Positions 50,019-60,124 are shown, counted from the first letter of the stretch. The stretch is 64,000 nt of DNA from Aquamicrobium aerolatum DSM 21857 (GCF_900113935.1 NZ_FORF01000003.1:115084-179083), one strand, 5' to 3'. Numbers and translations are program-made. The notes: generated from the sequence alone by a model not told the origin.

Positions 50019-50678
50019 TCAGCGCCGGCCGGTCTGCTCGGCCAGTTCGCGGAGCATCACCATCAGCTTTTCCGCTTCGAGCGCCGCGCGGATTTCATCG
50101 CGATCGATGATCGCGCGGATGAGTGCGACGTGGTGGGCAGCAGAGCGGGCGAGCCCCGACTCACTGTGATAGCGATACCAGAAGCGGCGGCTGTGAGTTT
50201 GCAGCGGCGCGGCAACGCGCGCCGCATAGATATTGTCCGACGCCTCAGCGATGATTTCATCGAGCAGCTTGTCGGCTTCCAGAAATGCGGACACGTCGCT
50301 GGCGACGACCGCCGCGTGCATGGCGCGCGCCGCGTCCTGAAGCTGGGTCAAGGCTGATGGCGGCGCGTGACGTGCGGCGCAGCGCGCCAGGACGGTTTCA
50401 ACGCCACGACGCGCGTCGACGATCTGGACCCAATCCTGCGCCTTGAGAGGCGCGATGGCGAGACCGGCCCTGGGGCGAATTTCGATCAGACCTTCCCAGG
50501 CGAGTTTCTGGATCGCTTCGCGCACCGGTGTGCGCCCCAGCTGAAGGTTCTCGATCAAGGCCTTTTCGGTGGTGATAGCGGCCGGCGGCAACTCCAGCGT
50601 GACGATCATTTTTTCGAGCGCGTGATAGGCGCGCAGCGCTGCTGGTTCAGCGACCAATGCGACAGGTTGCAAGGGCAT
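50019..50678 (-). CDS. GntR-family (FCD) regulator of the hydroxyproline operon
   Basis: The 219-residue regulator has a GntR winged helix (TTEKALIENLQLGRTPVREAIQKLAWEGLIEIRPRAG) and a helical C-terminal FCD ligand domain with candidate metal histidines (THSRRFW, HHVALIRAI). It is divergent from the dapA-like gene, and the region between holds two copies of TGATATATCA, likely its operators. GntR/FCD proteins usually repress until a pathway substrate binds, here perhaps hydroxyproline or a product. ATG 50678 has a close GGAGA. Confidence 0.9.
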   Translation of the reverse strand: MPLQPVALVAEPAALRAYHALEKMIVTLELPPAAITTEKALIENLQLGRTPVREAIQKLAWEGLIEIRPRAGLAIAPLKAQDWVQIVDARRGVETVLARCAARHAPPSALTQLQDAARAMHAAVVASDVSAFLEADKLLDEIIAEASDNIYAARVAAPLQTHSRRFWYRYHSESGLARSAAHHVALIRAIIDRDEIRAALEAEKLMVMLRELAEQTGRR

Positions 50679-50694
50679 TCTCCATTCCGCGCAA

Positions 50695-50704
50695 TGATAT
50701 ATCA
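50695..50704. promoter_or_regulatory. GntR operator copy 1
   Basis: TGATATATCA is a perfect 10-bp palindrome 17 bases before the gntR start, well placed for autoregulation. An identical copy lies 56 bases away. Confidence 0.72.
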
Positions 50705-50718
50705 GAATCGAATCCCAA

Positions 50719-50748
50719 TTGACAAATAAGATTCCAGACAGATATATT
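50719..50748 (+). promoter_or_regulatory. Sigma-70-type promoter of the hydroxyproline operon
   Basis: A perfect -35 TTGACA (50719-50724) and a -10 TATATT (50743-50748) are spaced by 18 bases. The predicted start near 50755 falls inside operator copy 2, so a bound repressor would block it. Confidence 0.75.
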
Positions 50749-50750
50749 TG

Positions 50751-50760
50751 TGATATATCA
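50751..50760. promoter_or_regulatory. GntR operator copy 2
   Basis: The second TGATATATCA overlaps the predicted transcription start and lies 14 bases before the first gene of the operon, directly ahead of its GGAGAGG ribosome site. Confidence 0.75.
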
Positions 50761-50774
50761 GATGGAGAGGCATC

Positions 50775-51668
50775 ATGTGGGCAGGAATTTACCCGGCGGT
50801 CACCACCAAGTTCACGCAGGACGACCGGCTTGACCACGCCGAGATGGAGCGCTGTTTCGCGCTCATGATCGAGGCCGGTTGCGACGGCATCATCGTGTGC
50901 GGATCGCTGGGTGAGGGGCCGATGCTGTCGGCTGGCGAGAAGCTTGATATATTGAAGACGGCGCGCAGCGTGGCTGGCGGCAAGCCGGTGCTGCTGACCG
51001 TCAACGAAGCGGCAACGCGCGATGCATGCACCATGGGCAAAGCCGCCTCGATGGCAGGTGCCGATGGCCTGATGGTGGTGCCAAGCCCGATCTACCACAC
51101 CGACCATGGCGAGACGGTGACCGTGCTGAAGTCGGTTGCGGCTGCGGCAGACTTGCCGGTGATGATCTATTCCAATCGCGTCGCCTACCGCGTCGACGTC
51201 ACCTCGGCGATGCTGGAGGAACTGGCCGCGGACGAGCGCTTCGTCGCAATCAAGGAATCGTCGGATGACATTCGCCGCACGACCGAGATCGTCAATCTGT
51301 TCGGTGAGCGGTTCGACCTTTTCACCGGCGTCGACAACCTTGCTTTCGAAGCGCTGACAATGGGGGCGGTCGGCTGGGTTGCCGGGCTGGTGACGGCATT
51401 CCCGCGTGAGACGGTCGCGATCTACCAGCTGCTGAAGCAGGGACGTCGCGACGAGGCGCTGGCGATCTATCGCTGGTTCCGCCCGTTGCTCGATCTCGAT
51501 GTGTCGACCTATCTGGTGCAGAATATCAAGCTGGCCGAAATCCATGCCATCGGCACCAATGACCGGGTTCGCGCGCCGCGTCTGCCATTGTCAGGACCAC
51601 GCCGCGCGGCGGCGGAAAAAGTGATCCTCGACGCGCTTGCCAGCCGTCCTCAACTGCCCTCATTCTGA
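50775..51668 (+). CDS. DapA-family deaminase/aldolase, probably pyrroline-4-hydroxy-2-carboxylate deaminase
   Basis: The 297-residue TIM-barrel protein belongs to the dihydrodipicolinate synthase family: GSLGEGPMLSAGEKL, VVPSPIYHTD, the tyrosine in VMIYSNRVAY and the Schiff-base lysine in FVAIKESS. Lysine synthesis is unlikely because it is in an operon with a D-amino-acid dehydrogenase and a hydroxyproline epimerase. In that pathway a DapA homologue deaminates 1-pyrroline-4-hydroxy-2-carboxylate to 2-oxoglutarate semialdehyde. GGAGAGG precedes the ATG. Confidence 0.83.
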   Translation: MWAGIYPAVTTKFTQDDRLDHAEMERCFALMIEAGCDGIIVCGSLGEGPMLSAGEKLDILKTARSVAGGKPVLLTVNEAATRDACTMGKAASMAGADGLMVVPSPIYHTDHGETVTVLKSVAAAADLPVMIYSNRVAYRVDVTSAMLEELAADERFVAIKESSDDIRRTTEIVNLFGERFDLFTGVDNLAFEALTMGAVGWVAGLVTAFPRETVAIYQLLKQGRRDEALAIYRWFRPLLDLDVSTYLVQNIKLAEIHAIGTNDRVRAPRLPLSGPRRAAAEKVILDALASRPQLPSF

Positions 51669-51700
51669 AAGGCAGGGAGCGACGGGCGGGGTGGATCTGA

Positions 51701-52966
51701 ATGAAATCAGCAGGCGTTCGCAAGATTGATGTGGCCGTCGTCGGTGCCGGGATCGTCGGCATCTGCGCGGCAGTCAATCTGGTGGAGGCAGGACGCAGCG
51801 TGACTTTGTTTGATCGCACCGGTGTGTGCGAGGAAACAAGTGCAGGCAATGCAGCAGCGTTCGCATTTTCCGACGTGCTGCCGCTGGCCCAGAAGGGGAT
51901 GATGCGGCAGCTGCCTGGCTGGCTGCGCGACCCGTTGGGGCCGCTGACAGTTTCGCCCTCCTATCTGCCACGGCTGATGCCGTGGCTTTTTCGCTTCTGG
52001 CGCGCGGGGTGGGTGAGCAACCATGACAGAAGCGTGGCTGCGCAAGTGGCGCTGATGCGTCTGGCCGAACAGGAGTGGCTCGACTTTCTGGATCGTTCCG
52101 GAACCAGAACGATGTTGCGCGAGCATGGCGCGCTCGAACTTTACGAAAGCGAAGCGGAGTTTCGGGCAGCGCTGCCCGGCTGGGACGTGCGCGAGCGTCA
52201 TGGAATTGCGTTTCGCCATGTCGAGGGGACGGAACTGGCAGAGCTGCAGCCGGGGCTGTCGCCGCGCTTCGTCAAGGCGACCTTCGTGCCCGGCTGGAAA
52301 AACGTTTCCGACCCGAAACAACTGGGCAAGGCGATCTTTGAATATGGGCGGACGCTGGAAGGGCGGCTCCAGTTCGAGCAGCGATCCGTCGCGCAGGTCG
52401 AGGCAAATTCAGGCGGCGGGGCGCAACTGCGCTTTGCCGATGGCGAGACACTTTCCTGCAAGACGCTGGTGATTGCCGCGGGGGCGTGGTCGCATCTTTT
52501 GGCAGCGCAACTGGGCGAGCGCATCCCGCTGGAGACCGAGCGCGGCTATAACACGACGCTGCCTGCGTCGTCGTTTGATGTGAAGCGTCAGTTGATATTT
52601 CCGGGCCATGGCTTCGTGATAACGCCACTCGAAGGCGGACTGCGCGTGGGCGGCGCGGTCGAATTCGCCGGGCTGGAGCGCGCGCCAAACTATGCCCGCG
52701 CCAAGGCGATGCTGGCAAAGGCGCAGGCCTTTCTGCCGGGGCTGGACCGTGAAGGCGGGCGCGAGTGGATGGGGTTTCGCCCGTCGCTGCCCGACTCGCT
52801 GCCGGTGATCGGTCACGCCCGGCTGAGCCGCGATATCATCTACGCATTCGGTCATGGCCATCTTGGCCTGACGCAGGCTGCCGCTACGGGCCGCCTCGTT
52901 CGCGATCTGGCCGGGGGCAACGTGCCGCCGCTTGATCTGTCCTCATTTTCTCCACGACGGTTCTGA
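51701..52966 (+). CDS. FAD-dependent D-amino-acid dehydrogenase (DadA-like), probably D-hydroxyproline dehydrogenase
   Basis: The 421-residue flavoprotein has the N-terminal dinucleotide fold VAVVGAGIVGICAAVNLVEAG, a DAO domain, ERGYNTTLP and the C-terminal FAD motif FGHGHLGLTQAAATGRLV. It should oxidise cis-4-hydroxy-D-proline, the epimerase product, to the pyrroline used by the deaminase. DadA-type D-alanine or D-proline dehydrogenase is the alternative from sequence alone; context favours hydroxyproline. The epimerase gene starts 1 base after its stop. Confidence 0.85.
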   Translation: MKSAGVRKIDVAVVGAGIVGICAAVNLVEAGRSVTLFDRTGVCEETSAGNAAAFAFSDVLPLAQKGMMRQLPGWLRDPLGPLTVSPSYLPRLMPWLFRFWRAGWVSNHDRSVAAQVALMRLAEQEWLDFLDRSGTRTMLREHGALELYESEAEFRAALPGWDVRERHGIAFRHVEGTELAELQPGLSPRFVKATFVPGWKNVSDPKQLGKAIFEYGRTLEGRLQFEQRSVAQVEANSGGGAQLRFADGETLSCKTLVIAAGAWSHLLAAQLGERIPLETERGYNTTLPASSFDVKRQLIFPGHGFVITPLEGGLRVGGAVEFAGLERAPNYARAKAMLAKAQAFLPGLDREGGREWMGFRPSLPDSLPVIGHARLSRDIIYAFGHGHLGLTQAAATGRLVRDLAGGNVPPLDLSSFSPRRF

Positions 52967-52967
52967 C

Positions 52968-53969
52968 ATGGCGCGACACACATTCTTCTGCATCGACGGA
53001 CATACCTGCGGCAATCCCGTAAGGCTGGTGGCAGGCGGCGGGCCGCGTCTGGACGGCGCAACCATGATGGAGCGGCGGGCGCATTTTCTTGAAGAGTTCG
53101 ACTGGATCCGCAAGGGGCTGATGTTCGAGCCGCGTGGCCATGACATGATGTCGGGCTCGATCCTCTATCCGCCGACCCGCGACGATTGCGACGTGGCGAT
53201 CCTGTTCATCGAGACCAGCGGCTGCCTGCCGATGTGCGGTCATGGCACCATCGGCACGGTGACGATGGCGCTGGAGCAGGGGCTGGTGGCGCCGAAGCAG
53301 CCGGGGGTCTTGCGCCTCGATACGCCAGCGGGCGTTGTGATCGCGGAATATCGACGCGAGGGCGAGCATGTCGAGGAAGTGCGCATCACCAATGTGCCCT
53401 CGTTCCTCTACGCGCAAGGGCTGGAGGTGGAATGTCCTGACCTCGGGCGGCTGACGGTGGACGTGGCCTATGGCGGCAATTTCTACGCCATCGTCGACCG
53501 CCAGGAAAATTTCAGAGACATGGGCGACTACAGCGCCGGACAGCTGATCGGCTGGAGCCCGGTACTGCGGGAACGGCTCAATGCGGCGTACAGCTTTGTC
53601 CACCCCGAAAATCCGGCGATCAATCGCCTCACCCATATCCAGTGGACCGGCAAGCCCACGGTGGCGGGCGCGCATGGGCGCAATGCGGTGTTCTATGGCG
53701 ACAAGGCGATTGATCGCTCGCCCTGCGGCACCGGTACCTCGGCGCGGATGGCGCAGCTGCACGCCAAGGGTCTGTTGAAGCCGGGCGATGACTTCAATCA
53801 TGAGTCGATCATTGGCTCGATCTTCAAGGGACGGGTCGAGCGCGAGGTGAAGGTGGGGGACAGGCGCGCCATCGTGCCGTCGATTGCCGGCTGGGCGCGG
53901 ATGACCGGGCTCAATACAATCTTTATCGACGACCGTGACCCTTTTGCCCACGGATTTTCGGTGCTGTAG
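52968..53969 (+). CDS. 4-hydroxyproline 2-epimerase (proline racemase family)
   Basis: The 333-residue enzyme carries both catalytic cysteines of the family, C90 in MCGHGTIG and C253 in SPCGTGTSAR, at the positions expected for hydroxyproline epimerases. It converts trans-4-hydroxy-L-proline to cis-4-hydroxy-D-proline. ATG 52968 follows the dehydrogenase stop. It is the third gene of the operon; the last pathway step, 2-oxoglutarate semialdehyde dehydrogenase, is not encoded nearby. Confidence 0.92.
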   Translation: MARHTFFCIDGHTCGNPVRLVAGGGPRLDGATMMERRAHFLEEFDWIRKGLMFEPRGHDMMSGSILYPPTRDDCDVAILFIETSGCLPMCGHGTIGTVTMALEQGLVAPKQPGVLRLDTPAGVVIAEYRREGEHVEEVRITNVPSFLYAQGLEVECPDLGRLTVDVAYGGNFYAIVDRQENFRDMGDYSAGQLIGWSPVLRERLNAAYSFVHPENPAINRLTHIQWTGKPTVAGAHGRNAVFYGDKAIDRSPCGTGTSARMAQLHAKGLLKPGDDFNHESIIGSIFKGRVEREVKVGDRRAIVPSIAGWARMTGLNTIFIDDRDPFAHGFSVL

Positions 53970-54235
53970 TTGCGCATGCCGCTGAGGAAATCGAGTTGTA
54001 CGGCTGACAATTAGAGGAAGTGACTGATCGCCATATCGTTTTGGCCGGTCAGGTCGACAGCAGACGACCCGTTCATTTGTACGACTACTATGCCTTCCAA
54101 GGTGTTGGCCGCATAAATGACAGTCGAGAGTTGAAATAATATCGTTGCATTCCGGCTGCGAGTGACTACCACTAGGCGTAACCAAATAAAGAGGAATGCG
54201 TCGTTCGACGACATTCTCGAGGGGTCGCATAAGCA
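53970..54235. other. Intergenic region before the liv operon
   Basis: No gene is seen in these 266 bases. AT-rich stretches near 54115-54145 and 54175-54190 may hold the livH promoter. A small palindrome, CGTCG-tt-CGACG, lies at 54199-54210, 26 bases before livH. No strong terminator follows the epimerase gene, so some read-through into liv is possible. Confidence 0.5.
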
Positions 54236-55165
54236 ATGGAATATTTCGTACAGCAGCTTATCAACGGGCTGACGCTGGGCTCCATCTACGGTCTGATCGC
54301 AATCGGCTACACGATGGTTTACGGCATCATCGGAATGATCAATTTCGCCCATGGCGATATCTTCATGATCGGTTCCTTCATCGCGTTGACCGTTTTCCTT
54401 ATTCTCACCAGCGTGTTGGGATTCACCTTCCTGCCGCTGGTTCTCCTGCTCGCGCTGGTCGTGGCGATGCTGTTCACCTCGGCCTGGGGCTGGACGGTCG
54501 AACGTCTCGCTTATCGACCGTTGCGCGGCTCGTTTCGTCTCGCGCCGCTGATCACCGCCATCGGCATGTCGATCGTGCTGCAGAACTTCGTGCAGGTCAC
54601 GCAGGGCGCACGCGTCAAGCCGCTGCCGCCGCAAATTCAGGGTGGCATCACCCTGATGGAAGGCTCGACGGCAAATGGCGCCATCGTGGTGCAGCTGTCC
54701 TACATGCAGATCATCATCATCGTCACGACCGTGGTGCTGATGACCGCGTTTACGCTGCTGATCACCCGCACCTCGCTGGGCCGGGCGCAGCGCGCCTGCG
54801 AACAGGACCGCAAGATGGCGGCGCTGCTGGGCGTCAATGTCGACCGCACGATCTCGCTGACCTTCGTCATGGGCGCAGCGCTTGCGGCGGTGGCAGGCAT
54901 GATGTTCCTGCTGCTCTATGGCGTGATCGATTTCTACATCGGCTTTCTTGCCGGCGTGAAAGCGTTCACGGCGGCGGTGCTGGGGGGCATCGGCTCGCTG
55001 CCGGGCGCAATGCTCGGCGGGTTGCTGATCGGCCTGATCGAAGTGTTCTGGTCGGGCTATTTCAGCGTCGAATACAAGGATGTGGCGGCGTTTTCGATCC
55101 TCGCCATCGTGCTGATCTTCCTGCCTTCCGGCCTTCTGGGCAAACCTGAAGTGGAGAAGGTGTGA
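54236..55165 (+). CDS. livH: Branched-chain amino acid ABC transporter permease LivH
   Basis: The 309-residue permease has about eight membrane helices and the LivH signature QQLINGLTLGSIYGLIAIGYTMVYGIIGMINFAHG with AVLGGIGSLPGAMLGG near the end. It forms the membrane channel with LivM. No strong ribosome site precedes the ATG (GAGGGG is 13 bases away). It opens an operon in which each next gene overlaps or nearly overlaps. The substrate may be branched-chain or another amino acid; next to the hydroxyproline operon, hydroxyproline is worth considering. Confidence 0.93.
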   Translation: MEYFVQQLINGLTLGSIYGLIAIGYTMVYGIIGMINFAHGDIFMIGSFIALTVFLILTSVLGFTFLPLVLLLALVVAMLFTSAWGWTVERLAYRPLRGSFRLAPLITAIGMSIVLQNFVQVTQGARVKPLPPQIQGGITLMEGSTANGAIVVQLSYMQIIIIVTTVVLMTAFTLLITRTSLGRAQRACEQDRKMAALLGVNVDRTISLTFVMGAALAAVAGMMFLLLYGVIDFYIGFLAGVKAFTAAVLGGIGSLPGAMLGGLLIGLIEVFWSGYFSVEYKDVAAFSILAIVLIFLPSGLLGKPEVEKV

Positions 55166-56547
55166 TGTCAGTGGCTGCCATGGATAAAAACGGCAACGGC
55201 AACACGTTCGCCGCATCGCTCAAGGATGCCGCAATGGCGGCTTTCCTTGCCGCAGTTCTCGGGTTCTTCTTCCTCGCCTTGCGCACGGACATCGTGCCCG
55301 GAGGACTGGCGATCACAACCCGCTGGGGATTGTGGTTCACTGCTATCGCCATCGTTTTCGGCGTTCGTCTTCTGCTCAACCTGTTCGTTTTCAAGACGGA
55401 CCGGCCGGTGACGGGGATGTTGTCGGGAGCGGGTGCAGGGCTCGGCGCAAGAGTGCCGGGACTTGGCAAGTGGCTGGGCCGGGCGCTGTTCCTGTTTGCG
55501 CTGGTGCTGCCGTTCTTCTTCACCAGTTTCTTTCCCGGCCAGCAGCGCCAGTTCATCGATCTGGCGATCCTGATCATGACCTACATCATGCTCGGCTGGG
55601 GCCTGAATATCGTGGTCGGGCTCGCGGGGCTTCTCGATCTCGGCTATGTCGCATTCTATGCCGTGGGCGCTTATTCCTTCGCGCTGCTGTCGACCCATTT
55701 CGAGTTCATCGGCTTCTGGAGCGCGCTGCCGCTGGCAGGCCTGCTGGCTGCGTTCTGGGGCGTCATTCTCGGCTTTCCGGTGCTGCGCCTGCGCGGTGAC
55801 TACCTCGCCATCGTGACGCTCGCCTTCGGCGAAATCATCCGTGTCGTCCTGCTCAACTGGTATGATTTCACCGGCGGGCCGAACGGCATTTCGGGCATTC
55901 CGAAGCCGACTTTCTTCGGGCTCGAATTCACGCGCGGGGAGGGTGGCTTTGCCGATTTCTTCGGGCTCGAATTTTCGACCATCCACCGCTTCATCTATCT
56001 CTATTACATCATCTTCATCCTCGCGATCATCACCAATATCGTGACGATGCGGTTGCGCCGCCTGCCGATTGGCCGGGCGTGGGAAGCGCTGCGCGAGGAC
56101 GAGATCGCCTGCCGCTCGCTCGGCATCAACACCACCAACACCAAGCTGACGGCGTTCGCCATCGGCGCGATGTTCGGCGGCTTTGCCGGTTCGTTCTTTG
56201 CCACCCGGCAGGGCTTCATCTCGCCCGAAAGCTTCAGCTTCCTGGAATCGGCGATCATCCTCGCCATCGTGGTTCTGGGTGGGCTCGGCTCGCAGATCGG
56301 TGTCGTCATCGCCTCGGTGGTGATGATCGGCGGGATCGAACTGTTGCGTAACATCGGCTTCCTGGGCCAGATTTTCGGCGACGGGTTCGACCCGACGCAG
56401 TACCGCATGCTGATCTTCGGGCTGGCGATGGTGCTGATCATGGTGTGGAAGCCGCGCGGCATCGTTTCAACCAGAGAACCTTCCGTGGCGCTCAAGAAGA
56501 AAAACAAGATCGGCTCCGACATGGTGGCTCAGGGGGAGGGACACTGA
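55165..56547 (+). CDS. livM: Branched-chain amino acid ABC transporter permease LivM
   Basis: The 460-residue permease has an N-terminal extension of about 120 residues with three extra membrane helices before the conserved core, NIVVGLAGLLDLGYVAFYAVGAYS. ALREDEIACRSLGIN is the EAA-type coupling loop. ATG 55165 shares its A with the livH stop (TGATG) behind GGAGAAGG; GTG 55162 is an alternative. It overlaps livG by 1 base in the same way. Confidence 0.93.
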   Translation: MSVAAMDKNGNGNTFAASLKDAAMAAFLAAVLGFFFLALRTDIVPGGLAITTRWGLWFTAIAIVFGVRLLLNLFVFKTDRPVTGMLSGAGAGLGARVPGLGKWLGRALFLFALVLPFFFTSFFPGQQRQFIDLAILIMTYIMLGWGLNIVVGLAGLLDLGYVAFYAVGAYSFALLSTHFEFIGFWSALPLAGLLAAFWGVILGFPVLRLRGDYLAIVTLAFGEIIRVVLLNWYDFTGGPNGISGIPKPTFFGLEFTRGEGGFADFFGLEFSTIHRFIYLYYIIFILAIITNIVTMRLRRLPIGRAWEALREDEIACRSLGINTTNTKLTAFAIGAMFGGFAGSFFATRQGFISPESFSFLESAIILAIVVLGGLGSQIGVVIASVVMIGGIELLRNIGFLGQIFGDGFDPTQYRMLIFGLAMVLIMVWKPRGIVSTREPSVALKKKNKIGSDMVAQGEGH

Positions 56548-57592
56548 TGGCTGTTGCAGCAGTGCAAGCGCCGGACGTGACCGGCACCCAGAATTCGTGG
56601 GATAATGATCCGGCTCTCACCGTCGAGCATCTGACGATGCGCTTTGGTGGTCTGGTCGCGATCAACGATCTGTCGTTCAATGTCGGGCGGGGCGAAATCA
56701 CTGCCCTGATCGGGCCGAACGGAGCTGGCAAGACAACCGTCTTCAACTGCGTCACCGGCTTCTACAAGCCGACCGAGGGGCGCATTGCCATGCGCCACGG
56801 GCCGGGCCAGCAGCTCGACGCGATCAGGCAGCTGACGGCGGGCGGACTGAAGTCGCAGAAGACGCCTGAAGGCGGCGTCTTCCTGCTGGAACGGATGCCC
56901 GACTTCGAGATTTCGCAGAAGGCGAAAGTCGCGCGCACCTTCCAGAACATCCGCCTGTTTGGCGGCATGACGGTGCTGGAAAACCTCCTGGTGGCGCAGC
57001 ACAACCGGCTGATGGTGGCCTCCGGCTTCACGCTGGGCGGCATCGTCGGACTGCCCGGATTCCGCAAGGCCGAGCAGGAAGCGATCGACAAGGCGGTCTA
57101 CTGGCTGGAACAGGTCCGGCTGATCGACCGCGCGGACGACCCGGCGGCCGATCTGCCCTATGGCGATCAGCGCCGGCTGGAAATTGCCCGCGCGATGTGC
57201 ACGGAGCCGTTGCTGTTATGTCTCGATGAACCGGCAGCTGGCCTCAACCCGCGCGAATCGTCGGAACTGAACGAGCTTCTGCAATATATCCGCAAGAACC
57301 ATGAGACCTCGATCCTGCTGATCGAGCACGACATGGGTGTGGTGATGGAGATTTCGGACCATATCATCGTGCTCGACTATGGCGTGAAGATCTCCGATGG
57401 CGATGCCAATTTCGTGCGCAACGATCCCCGCGTGATTGCCGCCTATCTCGGCGTCGATGACGAGGAAATCGAGGAGCAGCCCGAAATCGCCGCACTGGTC
57501 GTCCAGGCAATCGGCGAAGAGGCGGTGGAGGAAGCCGGATTGACGATCCCGAAAGGCACCGTTGACGAAGACGGCAAGACGGGAGGCGACGC

Positions 57593-57596
<4 letters not shown>
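56547..57596 (+). CDS. livG: Branched-chain amino acid ABC transporter ATPase LivG
   Basis: The 349-residue ATPase has Walker A GPNGAGKTT, Walker B LLLCLDEPAAGLNP and the H-loop IEHDMGVV. The ABC signature region reads LPYGDQRRLEIARAM. An insert of about 30 residues after the Walker A domain (GPGQQLDAIRQLTAGGLKSQ) and a C-terminal acidic tail of about 55 residues make it longer than E. coli LivG (255). Start and stop overlap livM and livF. Confidence 0.93.
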
Positions 57597-58330
<734 letters not shown>

Positions 58331-58343
58331 GCGGAGAGCGAAC

Positions 58344-58676
58344 ATGGAACATCAGAACACGCTTATCTGGGAAGTCACCATGTGGGAGTTCCTGTTTGTC
58401 ACGGTCATCCTGGCAGGCGGGGCCGCCTATATGACGGGCCGCGCGATGGCGAATGTGTGGAATGGCATCGGGCAGCTGATCGTCTACATGGTGCTTTTGG
58501 CGCTGGCGACGCGGTTCATTCATTTCGCCCTGTTTCAGGGCACGCTGCTGTCGCTGCACTATTATCTCGTCGACCTGATCGTGCTGGTCTGCATCGGTCT
58601 TGTCGGCTTCAGGGTGACGCGGCGCAAGCAGATGGCACGACAATATGGCTTCCTCGGCGCAGAGCAGCGGGGTTGA
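58344..58676 (+). CDS. Small membrane protein of the liv operon (DUF6867-like)
   Basis: The 110-residue protein begins MEHQNTLIWEVTMWEFLFVT and has three membrane segments (about 14-32, 42-62, 72-92) and ends ARQYGFLGAEQRG. It resembles a rhizobial family found between livF and livJ that I know as DUF6867. The constant position suggests a role with the transporter, not proven. GGAGAG lies 6 bases before the ATG. Confidence 0.8.
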   Translation: MEHQNTLIWEVTMWEFLFVTVILAGGAAYMTGRAMANVWNGIGQLIVYMVLLALATRFIHFALFQGTLLSLHYYLVDLIVLVCIGLVGFRVTRRKQMARQYGFLGAEQRG

Positions 58677-58863
58677 CACAGCAGATGAAAGTCGCGGCTT
58701 ACAGTTTACTGTCTTTTACGTTCGAAAGAACTGGTCTTTATTTAACCGGAGATTTCGGTTTCTATACCAATCAAGCGGGTCGCAAGCACTCGCAGGTCGT
58801 CGGGTCCGGGATCGACACCATCCCTTCCGGCGCATCATCGTCTGGTGTTTAATGGGAGCGAGC

Positions 58864-59964
58864 ATGAAAAAGATACTTTTGGCAGGCGTTGCGCTTGGCG
58901 TCGCATTTTCCGGCCCCGCATTCGCTGACATTCTCATCGGAACTGCCGGGCCGATGACGGGGCAGTACGCCTCGTTCGGTGCGCAGTTCAAGATTGGCGC
59001 CGAACAGGCCGTCGAGGACATCAATGCCGCTGGTGGCGTCAATGGCGAAATGCTGAAACTGTTTGTCGGCGACGACGCATGCGACCCCAAGCAGGCCGTT
59101 GCTGTCGCCAACCAGGCCGCTTCGGAAGGCGTGGTCTTCATGGCCGGTCACTTCTGCTCAGGCTCGTCAATCCCGGCTTCGGAGGTCTATTTCGAAGAAG
59201 GCATCATCCAGATTTCGCCCGGCTCGACCAACCCGACCTACACCGACAATCGACCGGGGCCTGGCATCTACCGCATGTGCGGCCGCGATGACCAGCAGGG
59301 CGATGTTGCCGGCGCTTTCCTGATGGACAAGTTTGCCGACAAGAAGATCGCTTTCGTTCACGACAAGACCGCTTATGGCAAGGGTCTCGCCGACGCGACG
59401 ATGGCGGTCTATGAAAAGCTCGGCGGCAAGCCTGCCATGTACGAAGCCTATACGGCTGGCGAAAAGGATTATAACGCGCTGGTCTCGAAGCTGAAGGCCG
59501 AGGGCATTGGCGTTCTCTATGTCGGCGGTTATCACACCGAGGCCGGTTTGATGGCGCGCCAGATGCGCGAGCAGGGGCTCGACACCGTGATGGTTTCGGG
59601 CGACGCGCTCGTCACCGACGAGTTCTGGGCGATCACCGGCGATGCCGGCGAAGGCACGCTGATGACATTCTCGCCGGACCCGCGCAAGAACCCCGACATT
59701 GCGCCGCTGGTCGAGAAGTTCCGCGCCAAGGGCGTCGAGCCGGAAGGCTATGTGCTGTACACCTACGCAGCGATCCAGGCCTGGACCGATGCGGCCAAGG
59801 CGGCCGGCTCCACCGATCGTGAGGCTGTCATCAAGCAGCTCGACGACAGCACGTTCAAGACCGTTCTGGGCGATTCAAACTTCGACGAGAAGGGCGACAT
59901 CAAGCTGCCGGGCTACGTTTTCTACGAGTGGAAGAACGGCAGCTACGACTATCTCGAGAACTGA
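58864..59964 (+). CDS. livJ: Branched-chain amino acid ABC transporter substrate-binding protein
   Basis: The 366-residue protein has a signal peptide (MKKILLAGVALGVAFSGPAFA) and a type I periplasmic binding fold (ILIGTAGPMTGQYASFGAQFKIG, AGGVNGEMLKLFVGDDACDPKQAV, SPGSTNPTYTD). It captures the substrate for LivHMGF. ATG 58864 with GGGAG about 5 bases upstream is preferred to ATG 58852. The 187-base gap before it may hold its own promoter, often needed because binding proteins are made in excess. Confidence 0.93.
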   Translation: MKKILLAGVALGVAFSGPAFADILIGTAGPMTGQYASFGAQFKIGAEQAVEDINAAGGVNGEMLKLFVGDDACDPKQAVAVANQAASEGVVFMAGHFCSGSSIPASEVYFEEGIIQISPGSTNPTYTDNRPGPGIYRMCGRDDQQGDVAGAFLMDKFADKKIAFVHDKTAYGKGLADATMAVYEKLGGKPAMYEAYTAGEKDYNALVSKLKAEGIGVLYVGGYHTEAGLMARQMREQGLDTVMVSGDALVTDEFWAITGDAGEGTLMTFSPDPRKNPDIAPLVEKFRAKGVEPEGYVLYTYAAIQAWTDAAKAAGSTDREAVIKQLDDSTFKTVLGDSNFDEKGDIKLPGYVFYEWKNGSYDYLEN

Positions 59965-59992
59965 TAGCAGCCGAAACGTTGCTGATCTGAAA

Positions 59993-60024
59993 AAAACCCG
60001 GCGGGAAACTGCCGGGTTTTTTTG
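59993..60024 (+). terminator. Terminator of the liv operon
   Basis: AAAACCCGGC pairs with GCCGGGTTTT around a short loop, followed by more T. It lies about 30 bases after the livJ stop and is the strongest terminator in the right part of the window. Confidence 0.9.
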
Positions 60025-60124
60025 TAGCCACGAAAATATTGCAAAGCACCATTTTGGGTTGCGTTGCAGCATTGTGCGCGTATTCTCCGCCCCAACGAAT
60101 TTCTGTTCGCAGGGAGAGAGCCGC

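Noticed and set aside
59699-60124. N-terminal extension of pyc across the liv terminator
   Set aside because: It would cover the end of livJ and the terminator hairpin; GTG 60125 with its ribosome site gives the family N-terminus.
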